A DNA stretch of 64,000 nt, taken from the NCBI GenBank assembly GCA_013396635.1, contig WBMW01000795.1, positions 819,158-883,157 of the forward strand. Direction: 5' to 3'. This stretch comes from Penelope pileata. Its lineage: Eukaryota; Chordata; Aves; Galliformes; Cracidae. A program made the translations under genes and the position numbers. Under the pieces are notes generated by a model. That model worked only from the letters and a program-made list of their open reading frames with translations, did not search any database and was not told the DNA's origin. Positions 1 through 11,849 of the stretch are shown piece by piece (within the stretch, counting starts at the first letter, position 1; every line of letters begins with the position of its first letter).

Positions 1-2423
1 AATTTGTTCCACTTGAAATCTCTTTTCACTGGGGAGACAGATTGAATTCTGGTTCCATACTACCAAGACACTCATTTTTCACGGATGGGAATATCACCTT
101 TCTGCATGTCCAGCTACAAGAGATGATAAAGCTGTCCTGAAGGAAGATTCCTACCTTTATCCTCTCTATCCTTCTGGCAGCTCAGGAAATTCTGTTTGTT
201 TCCCAGCCCACTTCCTTCGGTGCCGAACTGTATCACAGCGATGATTAAAAAGCCTGAGCACCTAACCTGGGACTAAAACTTCCACAACATGTGATGCATT
301 TAAGAGTTAGGCAGTGTTTCACTAAGCACTGCATCACCTAGGCATTTTAAAGACTTGTAATAATCTCCTAAACTCATCAAATTCAAAAAGAAAGCCCTTT
401 CAATAACTTTAAGAGCTGCAGTACTTGTAAGAGATGAGCACTTAGATATTTAGCTTGAAATGTGTCTCTAAAAATACTTTAAAGAATGATCAGCGGAGAG
501 ACCCTTCATGGCTCATGGTGCAGATCACAGCACTGGCTGACATTTACCAACAGACATACACTCACAAGTTCCTTTGGTAAAAGGAGTGGTAGTGTCTGCA
601 TCTTTCACTTGCTTCTGTTTTTGTTAGAACCTTTTGTCAAATCGCTTATTGTCAAGGGCAAATTTTGGTCCTGTTAAATTTACTGGCTGAACTCTTCCAG
701 CTCTAGAGCAGTGACAAGAACTTTGTTGGCTCAGGGTCAGTAGTGTGAACAAGCAAGCATGCTGCCACTAGCAACACCATGCTTTCCTCTCCTCTAAAAT
801 CATGATTGCAAGAAGGTTTTAATCACAAATCATAATGTAGTGACATGAGTTTAGCTCATTTGCATAGAATATGCATATTCTGGCAGCACTGGGCAGCAGT
901 GCTAGCTGAAGTAGCTCTTTTCCAGTTTCTTCCCCAGCTCGACAAGTCCGATCCTTGCACTGTATAGATTTCAGCAGATTAGATGCCCAGTCAGATTAAA
1001 AATAAGTAGAAAGAGGGAATTTCACAAACAGGCATCAGACTTACAGTTCAGCACAGATACTACATGTAGGCTGTCCAGCTGCAGTTCTCCATGGCTTTTT
1101 ATTATCCAGTTGGGATATACTACCAGGCGTTCTCATCTGCGGGACAGCTGGGGTTATTGTGGCCACTGATACAATTGAAGTACTAGGAGTGGTTATAAGA
1201 AATCAAACATTCTTTCATTATTATTATTAATAATAATTTTTGCATTCACCCTGAAGATTAGTAACTCAATTAAAGTAACCAGGTGCAATGTAATTTTCAG
1301 GGGAACACCAAAAAGAGAAATCTTGACTATTTCAAATAGAAAACATTGCAACATTTTAAAAGCTTGCTCTATGTGTTTGTGTCTTTTTATGGTGTTTTTT
1401 TTTTTTCCCTTGGAAGTCCCTAAAAATCCTTATGTAGAAGAATTTCCCGCATTTTATTTTCTGATTGAAAAATAATTGTTCATCTATTCTTTACTGCACA
1501 GAAAACTGGATCTTATTTAGACCAGTTTGTTTTCTGCTGTTGAGGGAAAATACTGTCCTTTTACTTGTATAAAGAAAGCTATAGCTAGATGAGTAAAAAG
1601 TGAGGAGGAAAAATAAAAAAAAGCAGCTTAAGTACTAGCATGCTGATGAAATAGTGTCATCAGAATGAAATGATTATGTGGTCTCATCGAATAGGTGTGC
1701 ACCCAGCCACTACGACTCTTGCTATTTCCTTAAGTTGACCCAAAAGGCTCACATTATTATGTCTGCGCTAATCGACATGATCCTCCCTTGCATGCTGACT
1801 TTGCAAGGGCAGCTGAATTTCTGCAATCAGTTCAAATGCTTCTTTTGAAAATGTGGATATTCAATACATGTTTTTTAATGAGGTATTACTCTAAGGGCTG
1901 TACTGTGTAGTCCCTCTAAGGATAAACTTACTCCAGATGAAAAGGATCAACTGGTTTAAAATGGTTGAAGTCAAATATTTTTCCTGATTTACTCTCAGCT
2001 AAGTACAACAGCAGATAAGATATTTACCCCTTTTAAAACAAGGCCAAAGTCTGCAGTCTGCACCATCTGATTTGAACGGTTACATTTAGCTGAAAAATAT
2101 GTATTTGTGAACTATACTCAGAAATTCCAGAAAGGTAGACTGAACATTAGAACAGAAATGTTTGGAGACTCTTCAACCAGTTAAGTCCCTACAAATCATG
2201 GTGTTGATTAATACCATATTTATCAAACTCTAAAGTTTGAAAAATTGGACTGAAAATTTTAAGGGAAAGAAAGTTCTGCTCAAAACCACCAAACAAAGTA
2301 ATCCCCATCATAGTGGAATTATGATGTGCCTGCTTTTCTTGTGAAGTAGAACTCAGAATTTCAATCAAATGAAAAATAATGTTCAAGGGGAAAATAACCT
2401 TCTTATGCAACCTGTGTTTCACA
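1..2423. other. Intergenic, no gene recognised
   Basis: AT-rich sequence downstream of CENPW. It contains the octamer/palindrome pair near 870, a short ATT-rich run near 1215-1240 and a T-run near 1397. The stretch at 1680-1840 is of even composition and could be conserved non-coding DNA. No exon is seen. Confidence 0.6.
858..880. promoter_or_regulatory. Octamer site next to a 14-bp palindrome
   Basis: ATTTGCAT (858-865), the POU-factor octamer, is followed after one base by the perfect palindrome GAATATGCATATTC (867-880), which holds ATGCATAT. This could be a composite POU-binding element in intergenic DNA. Motif evidence only. Confidence 0.35.
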
Positions 2424-2532
2424 GGAATGAATCACAGGATGTTTGAGGTTGGCAGGGGCCTGCAGGGGCCATCTGGTCCAACCACCAGCTCAAGCAGGGA
2501 CACACAGAACAGGTTGCTCAGCATCGTGTCCT
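2424..2532 (-). mobile_element. CR1 LINE fragment (3' tail)
   Basis: The stretch reads as the reverse complement of a CR1 3' end: ATCACAGGATG, then a degraded GGTTGG-AGGGGCC block, then CATCTGGTCCAACC and GGTTGCTCAGCATC. Avian CR1 copies are usually 5' truncated, as here. The distal boundary is approximate. Confidence 0.8.
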
Positions 2533-2922
2533 GGGGAAATTCCTTAGGGGAATCAATAATATTTTCTTTATTTTGGAGAAAAATCGAAACAGAGCTGTTC
2601 TTCCCTCCCCTGGACTTACTGAAAACCTCTGACATTAATGAACAGCTGCTTTCCCTTTTTGTACTTTCCTGCTCCTAAACTCCTCTCAGAAAGACTCAGG
2701 ACTGGGATAATTTCTTCCACTGCATGTTTCTTTGTCTTATATGAAAAGTACTGCCTGTGGAATCAAACAATAATTCTCATCTTTCTTTACTGGTTCCCAT
2801 ACCAAGAGTCTTTCTTTGACCATTTTCCCACTACAAAACACCTACATACTTCTACAGAGAGATTTATCTATCATACAGAACGCAGTGTGCAAATGGCCCA
2901 ATTATTTTCTTACACCTGTTTG

Positions 2923-2950
2923 GCACAAAAGGTTTGCACAAAAGGTTTGC
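2923..2950 (+). repeat. 13-bp tandem repeat, 2.2 copies
   Basis: The unit GCACAAAAGGTTT occurs at 2923-2935 and 2936-2948, followed by GC. The copies are exact. Confidence 0.95.
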
Positions 2951-5900
2951 ATTGTACTCGAAAGATAATGATCAGTGTATAACCCCAGATTTTCCCTTGT
3001 CTCTGCAAAAACATACACAGTGCATTGGAAAAAAACAGCTTGACTTTATTCTTTCAGGAAAACTGCTTTTGGTTTGATTATGGAAGTTTTTTCAGAGGTG
3101 GGAAAGTTAAAATTATTTGAATTAAAAATCTATATTGATGGTTATTACCCAATATTTTATAATCCATTACTTTTGTATGCCCACTGAAAAGTAATGCAGA
3201 TGTATGTAAAGTCTTTGGAAAAAGGACACTGCAGCATTTTCTGCTTGCTTCCAGCAATGCTTTTAATTCAGCTGTTCTTGCTATATCTAATATTTTTAGT
3301 TACAGTAGTCATGAAAACCTCACAATGGGTATAAGGTTTTGCAGCTTCAGCAAATTACAAGTCTAGCAGTCTCTGGGAATGATGAGCTATAACTAAACCA
3401 TCTACTTAATCTTTATGATAGTACACAAAGCCGCTTGAGTCTAACATCAGAAAATTCTTTTACTAGATCAAACATAACTATTTCTATTGATATTTTTAAA
3501 CCCAAAGAAACAGTATAGCATATCACAAGTTTAGTACTGCTTTAAGAGTACACATCTAGTACGCTAGATGATGGAATATTTGCTTTGCTTAAATACCTCT
3601 GATTAAAACCTATGCCACCTAATGGGTCTTTTGACTAAGTTAACCAGATCAGATTCAGAATTAGTCTTTCTTTCTTTCTTGTATTTTCCAGTGCCCCACA
3701 GAAGTCAAAGCAGACGTATCAAAATTGTAAAGCACAAGAAGAAAACTTTTACCAAGGTTTACCAACTGAACTAATCTCTTCTGTCTCGATATCCATCTCA
3801 ATATCCAGTTCTGAATAAAAGTTTACAGCATTTCTAGCAGAGCTCTAAAATTGAGATTTTTGAATACAGCAAGATTCAGAGATCAGTCCCAGCACTAAGA
3901 ATATCCTGCTACCAATCCTTTTACTATCCTAAGGAACAGGGAGAGAAAGCAAAGGAAAGAAACTTCATGTGGAAATCTGTGCTTTTAAAGCTTAAACTCA
4001 TTAAAACACATTTTGATTTGCGATTATCTCCTTCCTCTATAGACAAAAATGTCATAAAATGAAAAGAATATGACAAGGAAATCCAATTATCTCGTGGCTT
4101 TGCAGCGTTTGCTTTAAAAACACTTTCACCCAGCTCCAATGGGCTGTTAGTTAGAATTTGAAAACTCTGAGTCAACAAACCTTTTAGTCCACGTAGGATG
4201 AAATGGAAATCAAATTAGAGTAACTCAGGTCAGTACAGTATGAAGATCTTCCTTTGCCTTTCAAACAATATATCCTAAGAAAATTTGTGTTTTTCAATAC
4301 AGGATTGTGTGATTTTTAAAGAGAGATTTAAATTAACCAAAACAAATTAGATCAGAATTAGTTGATAATACATGAAAGCTTTGAAACTGACTTTATGCTA
4401 TAAGCTACAGTGTGAATGTGAGATCAGTCAGAAGAAAGGTAAATTCTCACATTCATAGTAAACTGACATGAATTCATATCTTACATCGTTGCAATTAATG
4501 TTCTGCTGTGTCTACACCCATCTTTCTACCATTTCTTTTCCATATACCATGCATATTTTACTGAAGCAAATGGAGTCTAAACTCATCTTTAAAATGTTGT
4601 GTTTGGGAAAATTCCACTTAACATATCCAAACCTGACTTGGGTGCTTCTGTTTTAGAAGCTAAAGCTTGAAAGCATTGGCCTTTTAAATCAGTCTCTTAA
4701 TATATGTAGGACAAGCTCATCATATTTCTCCACACAATTTTCTTAGCACTTCTAGTATCTAGAAAGCAAAAACAAAGATTAACAATTATTTTTAACATAA
4801 ACATTTAGATAAGCAGGTGTTAATATGAAGTATTTAACAGCAAGATCCTCCAAATGAATTAAAAGAACGTAATTCCAAATAATCTAAAGAATTTAGAACT
4901 TAACATAGGCCTGAAACCTTATGCTTTCAGTATAATAATTTGCTAAAAAGGGGTCTGAGAGGAAACTAAGAAGCAATGCTTTAGTCAGTTCATCTTTTCA
5001 GAATCATAAGACTTTTCCAAATATTCTGGATATATAATGAAACAGAACCAGGACAGCATGGAATTATATTTAAGAGTGGGGACTTAAAGTAAAATTCAGC
5101 TGCATGTAACTGAACACAAGACAGCTTCCAGCACCTCTTACTGTAACCAAATTAGCTTTTCCTTTCTTGGCTTCAGAATAAAAAGTGTGCATCCATGTAG
5201 TTAGTACAACTAGGTCCTGTTCCTCAGAGGAAGGATCAGAGACAGATTTCAATGGGATTCACCTCCCCTCTAGACAGTATCTTGCTTTAATTATGATCCA
5301 ATTCAAAAGCATGTCCGAGTAACATATCTTGGCAGAACGATGTTTTACTCACTACGAAGGACTGTGAAACCTTCTGGCGCTCAAAAGATTGACTTGTATC
5401 AGGAGACGAAAAGTTGGAAGTGTGAGAGTTGAGGTAAAGTCAGTCATCCTTTCCACTGAGTTTGTGATGATTCTTACTAAGACACACTCCAGATTTTCTT
5501 AATAATATGGAATAAGAATGTGGATTAGCACTCTTCACAAATGGCCAGTCTGTAATTTAGAAAAGCCAAAGAAATCTGGTCAAGACTGTTCTGAGAGGAA
5601 CATAATCTGCTCCTTCACCTGAAAAGATTAGGCAGAAAAGATCTATGCAGACTGTCCAGCCTAATCTTTCAGAAGTAGGTTAGAGCAGACTTGAACATGT
5701 TTTGCCATATTATGGACATCATTTGGAGTCAAAATGCCATTCAATAGATGACAATAACTACAACAACAACAGTTTGTACCTCACTCCGTGCTATGACCTT
5801 TGATGTAGGAAAGTTAGAAAAGATGGCACAGATCTCGTTATAGCGCATGAGTAGAATTCAACTATTTTGGCTGATGGAGTGACACGTAAGGGCTAAATAT

Positions 5901-5994
5901 TTTCCACTTTGCAGTGTATAGCAGTGCCTGGCCCTTGGGGCTAAAGAGCCTCCATTTGAATACCACTCTCGCTCTTCTTTCAGCTCAGAAAGAG

Positions 5995-6015
5995 CTTATA
6001 GCTCTCAGCTATAAG
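5995..6015. repeat. Perfect short inverted repeat
   Basis: CTTATAGCT and AGCTATAAG face each other across CTC, giving 9-bp arms with a 3-base loop. It sits at the left edge of a locally GC-richer stretch (about 6000-6400). Function unknown. Confidence 0.85.
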
Positions 6016-9000
6016 AATGAAAATACAGGACTGCAATCTGAGGCTGCCTTTTGCCAGGACTGACTTGCCAGTGAGCTGGCTAGGCACACCTTCTTAGGTA
6101 TACATATTGAAGAGTATGGATATGTGTAGGGAAACAGTTGATCACAGCATGAACTGATGATTGAGCACATGGTGGAGGGGCATGGCTGGCCTGGAGAGTA
6201 CCAGTAGACCGCTTGCACCTGTGACCAGAAGGAGTGGACCTGGGGCGGAGTTGCCCCAGGCTTAGAGTCTGGGAGAGAGAAGATTGGAAAGCTGTTGGAG
6301 AAGCCATGGCAGCAAAAGAAGGGAGCTGAGTCCCTAGCTCTAGATGAAGAAAAAGGCGCAGTTGTAAGAGTTTTGGGACCTTTTCCATTGCAGATATGAA
6401 CATGTATTCTTCTGTATGTGAGTGTCAAATTCATTCTTCCTCTTCCACATAGGTTACAACATTTATGGATTTTAAAATAAAATCCATACTCTCTAGGGTA
6501 GTAGAAAGAGTAGGTACTCTTTCTTGGTAGTAGCCGTTCTCTAAATGTCTTACTCTTGAGAATTTATTAGAGGCTGTCATTCTAACACACACTGAGATTA
6601 AATTATTTTGAAAGTTTATGCAGTAAATCCTTATCAAATTATGGATGCAAGCTACTGCAAAATTGGCCATATACAACACCAGGAAATTCAAAAAAAGCCT
6701 TTTTCCCCTTGACAATAACTTCAGCATATATATTTTTTTCTATATAGCTCATGATATGCATAAACATAGTGAACAATCTTAAAATGCACTTATTTTCCTT
6801 TATATAAGAGAAGTGTGGTGTTGGACAAAATGATTGACGTAAAAAATATTTAATAATACCTAATTTTCTGATTATTTATGCTTTTTGGGGAAACTAGCAA
6901 AATAAAGACAGCACCCAAGTGTTTATTTATAGACTATGTCATTTTTAATTTATTAACAAGCAGGAAGCAAGAGAAAAAGAATTATAAGTTCTCCTTCCTC
7001 CAGCCTCTTTCAGGAAGGCAAATGCCTGAAAAGGCTGGAAAAATTCCAGAAGAGGAGTTGAGTTTTGTGTCTCTCTGAATCTCGGATAAGGCAACTGGCA
7101 GGGCTCAGTGCCAGTAAGGTGTTGGCTGCCATCATGGCTGTACTCGATGTGGGTCTAAAAGAACAGGAGAGTGTTTCTGTTTATTTTTAGTTGTTTTGTT
7201 ACTCCTCCTTCTTTTGAAGAAATTCTTATAAAAACGTTTATCTTGTCATCGTGTGTAAATTATGTAGTATATTTTCAGTATTAGAGGGTTATGTCCACCC
7301 CACTGTGGGTTATATATCAAGATTCCTGCAGCTGTTCTGAAAAGTATTTTACTCTGAAGATACTCCAAAGTTCTGGTTGACTTGAATTTGGAATAAGGAT
7401 TTTGCCATTATATGCTTTATGAGAGGGAGACTGGTAAATGTCTGGACTTTGGAACGGACTTTGTGATATTTGGACTGCATATACACATCATGTGGTGAAT
7501 TAGCATGTGGTGTTCTTAAAACAAAACAAAGAAAGAATTAAAAGTGCATTTAAGAAAATGAGTTTCAGCATATGACTAAAACAATCCCATAATAGCAACA
7601 ACTTTGTGGTAAAGGTGCATACTTGCCAAAAATATCTGCTAACATAGAAGTCTAGTATTCAAAACCCTCATTTTAGCAGTAATGCAGATGCTGTTACTTA
7701 GTTAATATCCTGTACCATAGAAAAAATAAATGTGGTCCAGAGACTGCTTCGGAGCAAATGCAGGAGGCAAATCCAGTGGGGCAAAATCTTGCTCCCACTT
7801 TTAGCAGCATACATTGTTTCGCGTGACTTTGGATTTACATCAGTCTAAACAGGGAAAAGCTGGCCCCGAATGCACCTAGAGACAAAAAAGATGTTATTAA
7901 TCATAAAATAAAAATTATGGATATTATGAAAGGCTCACCTAAGCAGTTCCTTGTCTCAGCCAATCGATAATTTGCCTTCAGTAGCTCCAAAGCCCTGTCA
8001 GCTGAGCCCCTAAGAAAATATAACATCTAAAGACAGTGACAAGAATAGTTCTTATTACTGGAGACAAGACACACTACTCTACATTTTTTTATACTGATGT
8101 CTTAAATATTAATAACTTCTGTTATTAACCTCAGCTGAACTAAGATTTGGATCCTACTGCTCGGCAAATGACAGATAAACAGAGAAAGTAGCTAGCCTGT
8201 CTAAGCCCTAACAGAGGGCATACTATGGTGAAGTTATTGTTTGCAAATTGTTAGTACTTGGCTTCCTTTCAGATCAAAGGGCTTCAATTCTTAGAACCAC
8301 TTATGTTGGAGACTGCAGTTGTTCTTCCTGCACTTTTCCTAAGCGGAGAGGTTTTCCCCAATGCACTTGGTCAAATCTGCTACTTCTGCTCTGTACAAGT
8401 ATGGAATTTCACTCCAAAAACAACAACAAGAAATTGAACTTCAGTAAGGCTGTATTATTTATAACAAATATGGTTCTGCAACTATAACTGATCAACTACA
8501 AATATTTTTTGAGATCTTTAAAAAAAAAAAAAAAAGTGTATTTCAGCTTGTTTTTTCCCAAGATAATGAAACAAAGTTTACTATTAGGAATAAGGGTATA
8601 AGTAACTTAAGCACACTTCAGAAAGTGATTACTGAGAGACATGTTTACATCCATCTTCTGCAAGCTTTCAGCTAAGAATTATTATATATTTTCAGTCAGG
8701 ACAAAGAAATGTAACATGCAGGCTAAGTGGCTGATTACGGACTGCTACACTTCGAATGGCAATCAGCAAGAACAGGCAGCCCATCAGTCAGCACGAAACC
8801 AAGACTCACTGAGAATATTCAACAAAAAATTCTGAGTGGAAAACTTGAAGAAACTGAATCATTTATCAACAATTCATGGCAAAGAAGGAAATTTTTAACA
8901 ATTATCTGCTCAAAGAAATTTTATAATACTACAGGCTGCAAGAAAACATTTAAGTAAGATATGTTTGTTGTTTAAAAGAAACATCAGTAAAATGGATGGT

Positions 9001-9198
9001 TAATCATATCAGAGATACTACAGAATTTGATCAATCAGTGTGCCAGACAGTCTTACAGGGTAACTAAGTATAATGTCTTATTAGAGAAATAAAAAAAGAC
9101 GCTTGAATCTGAAAAATAAAAATCACTTTTTCTTGTTTTCTTAGTTCTTTAGGATGCTTGTCTTCCTCTTGTCCTCAAGGAATAGACTGCAATGTATA

Positions 9199-9848
9199 GG
9201 TTGCTCTGAAAGTAATGCCTCCTATTTGTTTCCATGGAAATGACAACAAAGAGCACAATAACGCTGTTTGATAGAGGAAATTCTCAGCTACAAAACAGTA
9301 GTTTTCAACATAGTCACCACTATTAGCTTTGCATTTTTGCCAGCAATGAACAAGAGCCTGCATACTGTGCTTGTAAAAATCTGCACCAGCAGAGCTGACC
9401 CATTGTTTCACAGCTGCTATGATGCCGTTGTTACAAGGACAAGGTTGCCCATGCAGTCCATCTTTCATTGGCCTGAACAGATGGAAGTCAGAAGGTACCA
9501 AATCAAAACTATACAGTGGGTGTGGTAGGACAGTCCAGCCAAGACTGGCAATGTGTTCCGCAGTCTTCAGAATGGTCTGGTGCCTGGAGTTGCTGCGTTG
9601 CAAGAAAAAAGCTGTCTTCTTCTCTGGCCTGACTCTCATTCAAGCCTTCAACTTAGTCAGCATTGCAATGTAGCAGTCAGAATAGGTGGTTTGTCCAGGT
9701 TCCAGGAAATCCAGAAGGATCACCCCTTTGTTATCCCAAAAGACAGCACACATCACTTTACCTGCTGAGGGCTGCCTCTTGAATCTTTTCTTCGATGGGG
9801 AATTCACGTTGCCACTCCATGGACTGCTTTCAAGCAAGGACACATACA
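9199..9848 (-). mobile_element. Decayed mariner (Tc1/mariner) fragment, Galluhop-like
   Basis: The left end is a TA (9197-9198) followed by GGTTGCTCTGAAAGTAATGC, the kind of terminal repeat I associate with the chicken mariner Galluhop. On the minus strand the C-terminal half of a mariner transposase can be read in two frames: first a piece containing NSPSKKRF and VFWDNKGVILLDFL (about 9640-9849), then, after a frameshift, TAEHIASLGWTVLPHP and SFDLVPSDFHLF (9175-9639). The third catalytic Asp survives in the last motif. The second, expected in an HDN context, is replaced in QRSNSR. The N-terminal half and the opposite terminal repeat are missing. The element is dead. Confidence 0.85.
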
Positions 9849-10732
9849 AGATTGCAACAGGGTTTTCAAATCCAAAGATTTAAAAACATGGTATTTGCAA
9901 GTTTTAAACGTGGCTAATAAAACTTGGGTTGACATATTCATGTGAGTTTAATATGTCTGGAGAATTGTATTTGGAGGTTTTGGCCAATGCTTCAAATCTA
10001 TCAGCAAGCAATTGTTTTGAAATTAGATCCTATATAGAAAAATATACATTAAGATAAAACAAACTCCGTAAGTTGCAGAAGTCTACTGTAGAAGCAATTC
10101 TGTGATTGTGTGTAAGGGATAAACAGAACTGTATCTTATTATGCTAGGTGCTAGAACATGAATCTTCCTAATTATTTTCTCTACTGGCTTCATACATGCT
10201 CGAGTATAGAGAAAGAATACACTAAGTAGTGTAGAGGATTATGTTTCTTATTGGATCTCCACAGTTAAAGTAGGGAGAATCTTGGTTATTATCATAAGGA
10301 AAATGTGAGGAACACCCTCCATTCCAATTTAATTTTCCATAAGAAGCACAATGTGATTGTGTCTTTTGTTGGCCTTGAAATTATTAATGGGGATGGGGAA
10401 ATGAATGAAAAACACTGGAAACAGGCAACAATTTTGACACAGGAGTTCAGAAACATTCACATCCCTACTGTTCCACTTATATGCTGAGCAACTCTCAAAA
10501 AAAATGTTTTGAGGTGTTTCTTTACATCCAGAAGAATGTCCCCCTCCAACAATTTACATGTCTCTGGTGTAGATTAGTTATGGACCTTTCATGTTGATGA
10601 GGTAATCGCCTTAATGTACTATACACCATAGGATATCCTCCTCCTCTGTTTCATGTTCTGACATTGCTAAAGGTCAGCAAAGTGTTTCATGTGGTGCTAG
10701 ACTCTATTTAAATCAGAAATTACAAGAACAGA

Positions 10733-10763
10733 CTTTTTTTTTTGGGGGGGGGGAAGGAGGGCT
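10733..10763 (+). repeat. T-run to G-run junction
   Basis: A run of about ten Ts is followed directly by ten Gs and then a G-rich purine stretch. It is a low-complexity tract with G-quadruplex potential. Confidence 0.8.
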
Positions 10764-11789
10764 GAGGGAATGCTACAAGAAACCTAGGTGATAAAGGATT
10801 GAGAATATCATTTAATTAACTTACAGTTACAATTTCTCTCAAAATTTGATATGAACCTCTGAAGGTCTATTTTAATACCATTAGTAACACGTTGGTACTG
10901 ATACACCAAGATGAGACTCATACTGTAATTACTAAGATATTTATTCACAGAAAAAGTAGAGTTGACATCAAACAGCTAGAACATAATTTATGTTGAATGC
11001 AAAATTACAGCTCTAAGCACATGACTTTTATTAAAAGTATGCTTCCTGTGTAACAGAGGCATGTAAAAATTAAATTAACTCAGAAATAAAGATATTTTGT
11101 TACACAAATTATGTATCAAACAATCCACATTTCTTTTCAAGAGGGATGCAGACAGGAATTTAACTTCCTAAGCTATAAAAAATATTATACACAAGTTTCT
11201 TAACAAGATTATAATTTTACATGGACTTTGCAGGAGAAAACTTGAAAGAACTTGGTTTTTCAGAAGTGCCCCTTTACTATTAAGATTATTTTGCCTGTTT
11301 GCACAAGAATTTAATGTCATTTTTTTTTTTAACAAAATAATATTGGTACAGTTTATAAAATCCCAGTTGTGGCATAGCTTTAAATATTCAGCTTTAATTT
11401 TAAAGAGTTTCTTCTCAAAAAAACATATATTCCTCAGAGAAAAGTATAAAGAATAAGAACCAATTTTTTCATTCAATAATTAACATAGCAAAGAAAAAAA
11501 AAATCAGGTAAATTGTCTTGGCTCTTGTTTATGTTTGAGTTGACGCTTCCTTCTTTTGTAGCTAACGAGGAGAAAGAACTTCTTTCTTGTGAATCGTTTC
11601 CCCAAAGAGACATCCAAGTTTGCTAAGGAACATGGAGCATTTGCTTTACTTATTTTCATTACTAAAGCATGGCACCCATTGGTATTATTCCTTAGGTTTC
11701 ATTATTAATCTTCTGCAACACTGCAAGGGGAGAAATCAAAAATCTGCATTGAAAACAACCAGCACATGATGTCCTTTAAATTGTGTCCT

Positions 11790-11849
11790 CAGCCATCCCC
11801 TCCTCTCTCTTCTCTTCTTCCCTCCCCTCCTTCCCCTTTTCCCTTTTTA
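11790..11849 (+). repeat. Polypyrimidine tract
   Basis: About 50 bases are almost wholly C and T (TCCCCTCCTCTCTCTTCTCT and onward), ending in TTTTTAG. It reads like an exaggerated splice acceptor but no exon is recognisable after it, so I list it as low-complexity sequence. Confidence 0.7.

Larger units (their letters stand above)
2533..9198. other. Intergenic, no gene recognised
   Basis: AT-rich, with a 13-bp tandem repeat (2923-2950), a short CTTT run near 3666, and a GC-richer patch at 6000-6430. That patch gives a 141-codon open stretch on the minus strand without a recognisable protein pattern. There is an A-run near 8520. Nothing supports an exon. Confidence 0.6.

Noticed and set aside
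6009..6434. A 141-codon minus-strand ORF as a gene
   Set aside because: No recognisable motif and no convincing splice or promoter context. The residue mix (many S, P, C) looks like chance reading of GC-richer non-coding DNA.
9175..9639. A 154-codon ORF as a host gene
   Set aside because: Its motifs are those of a mariner transposase. It is frameshifted and lacks a catalytic residue and the N-terminal half.
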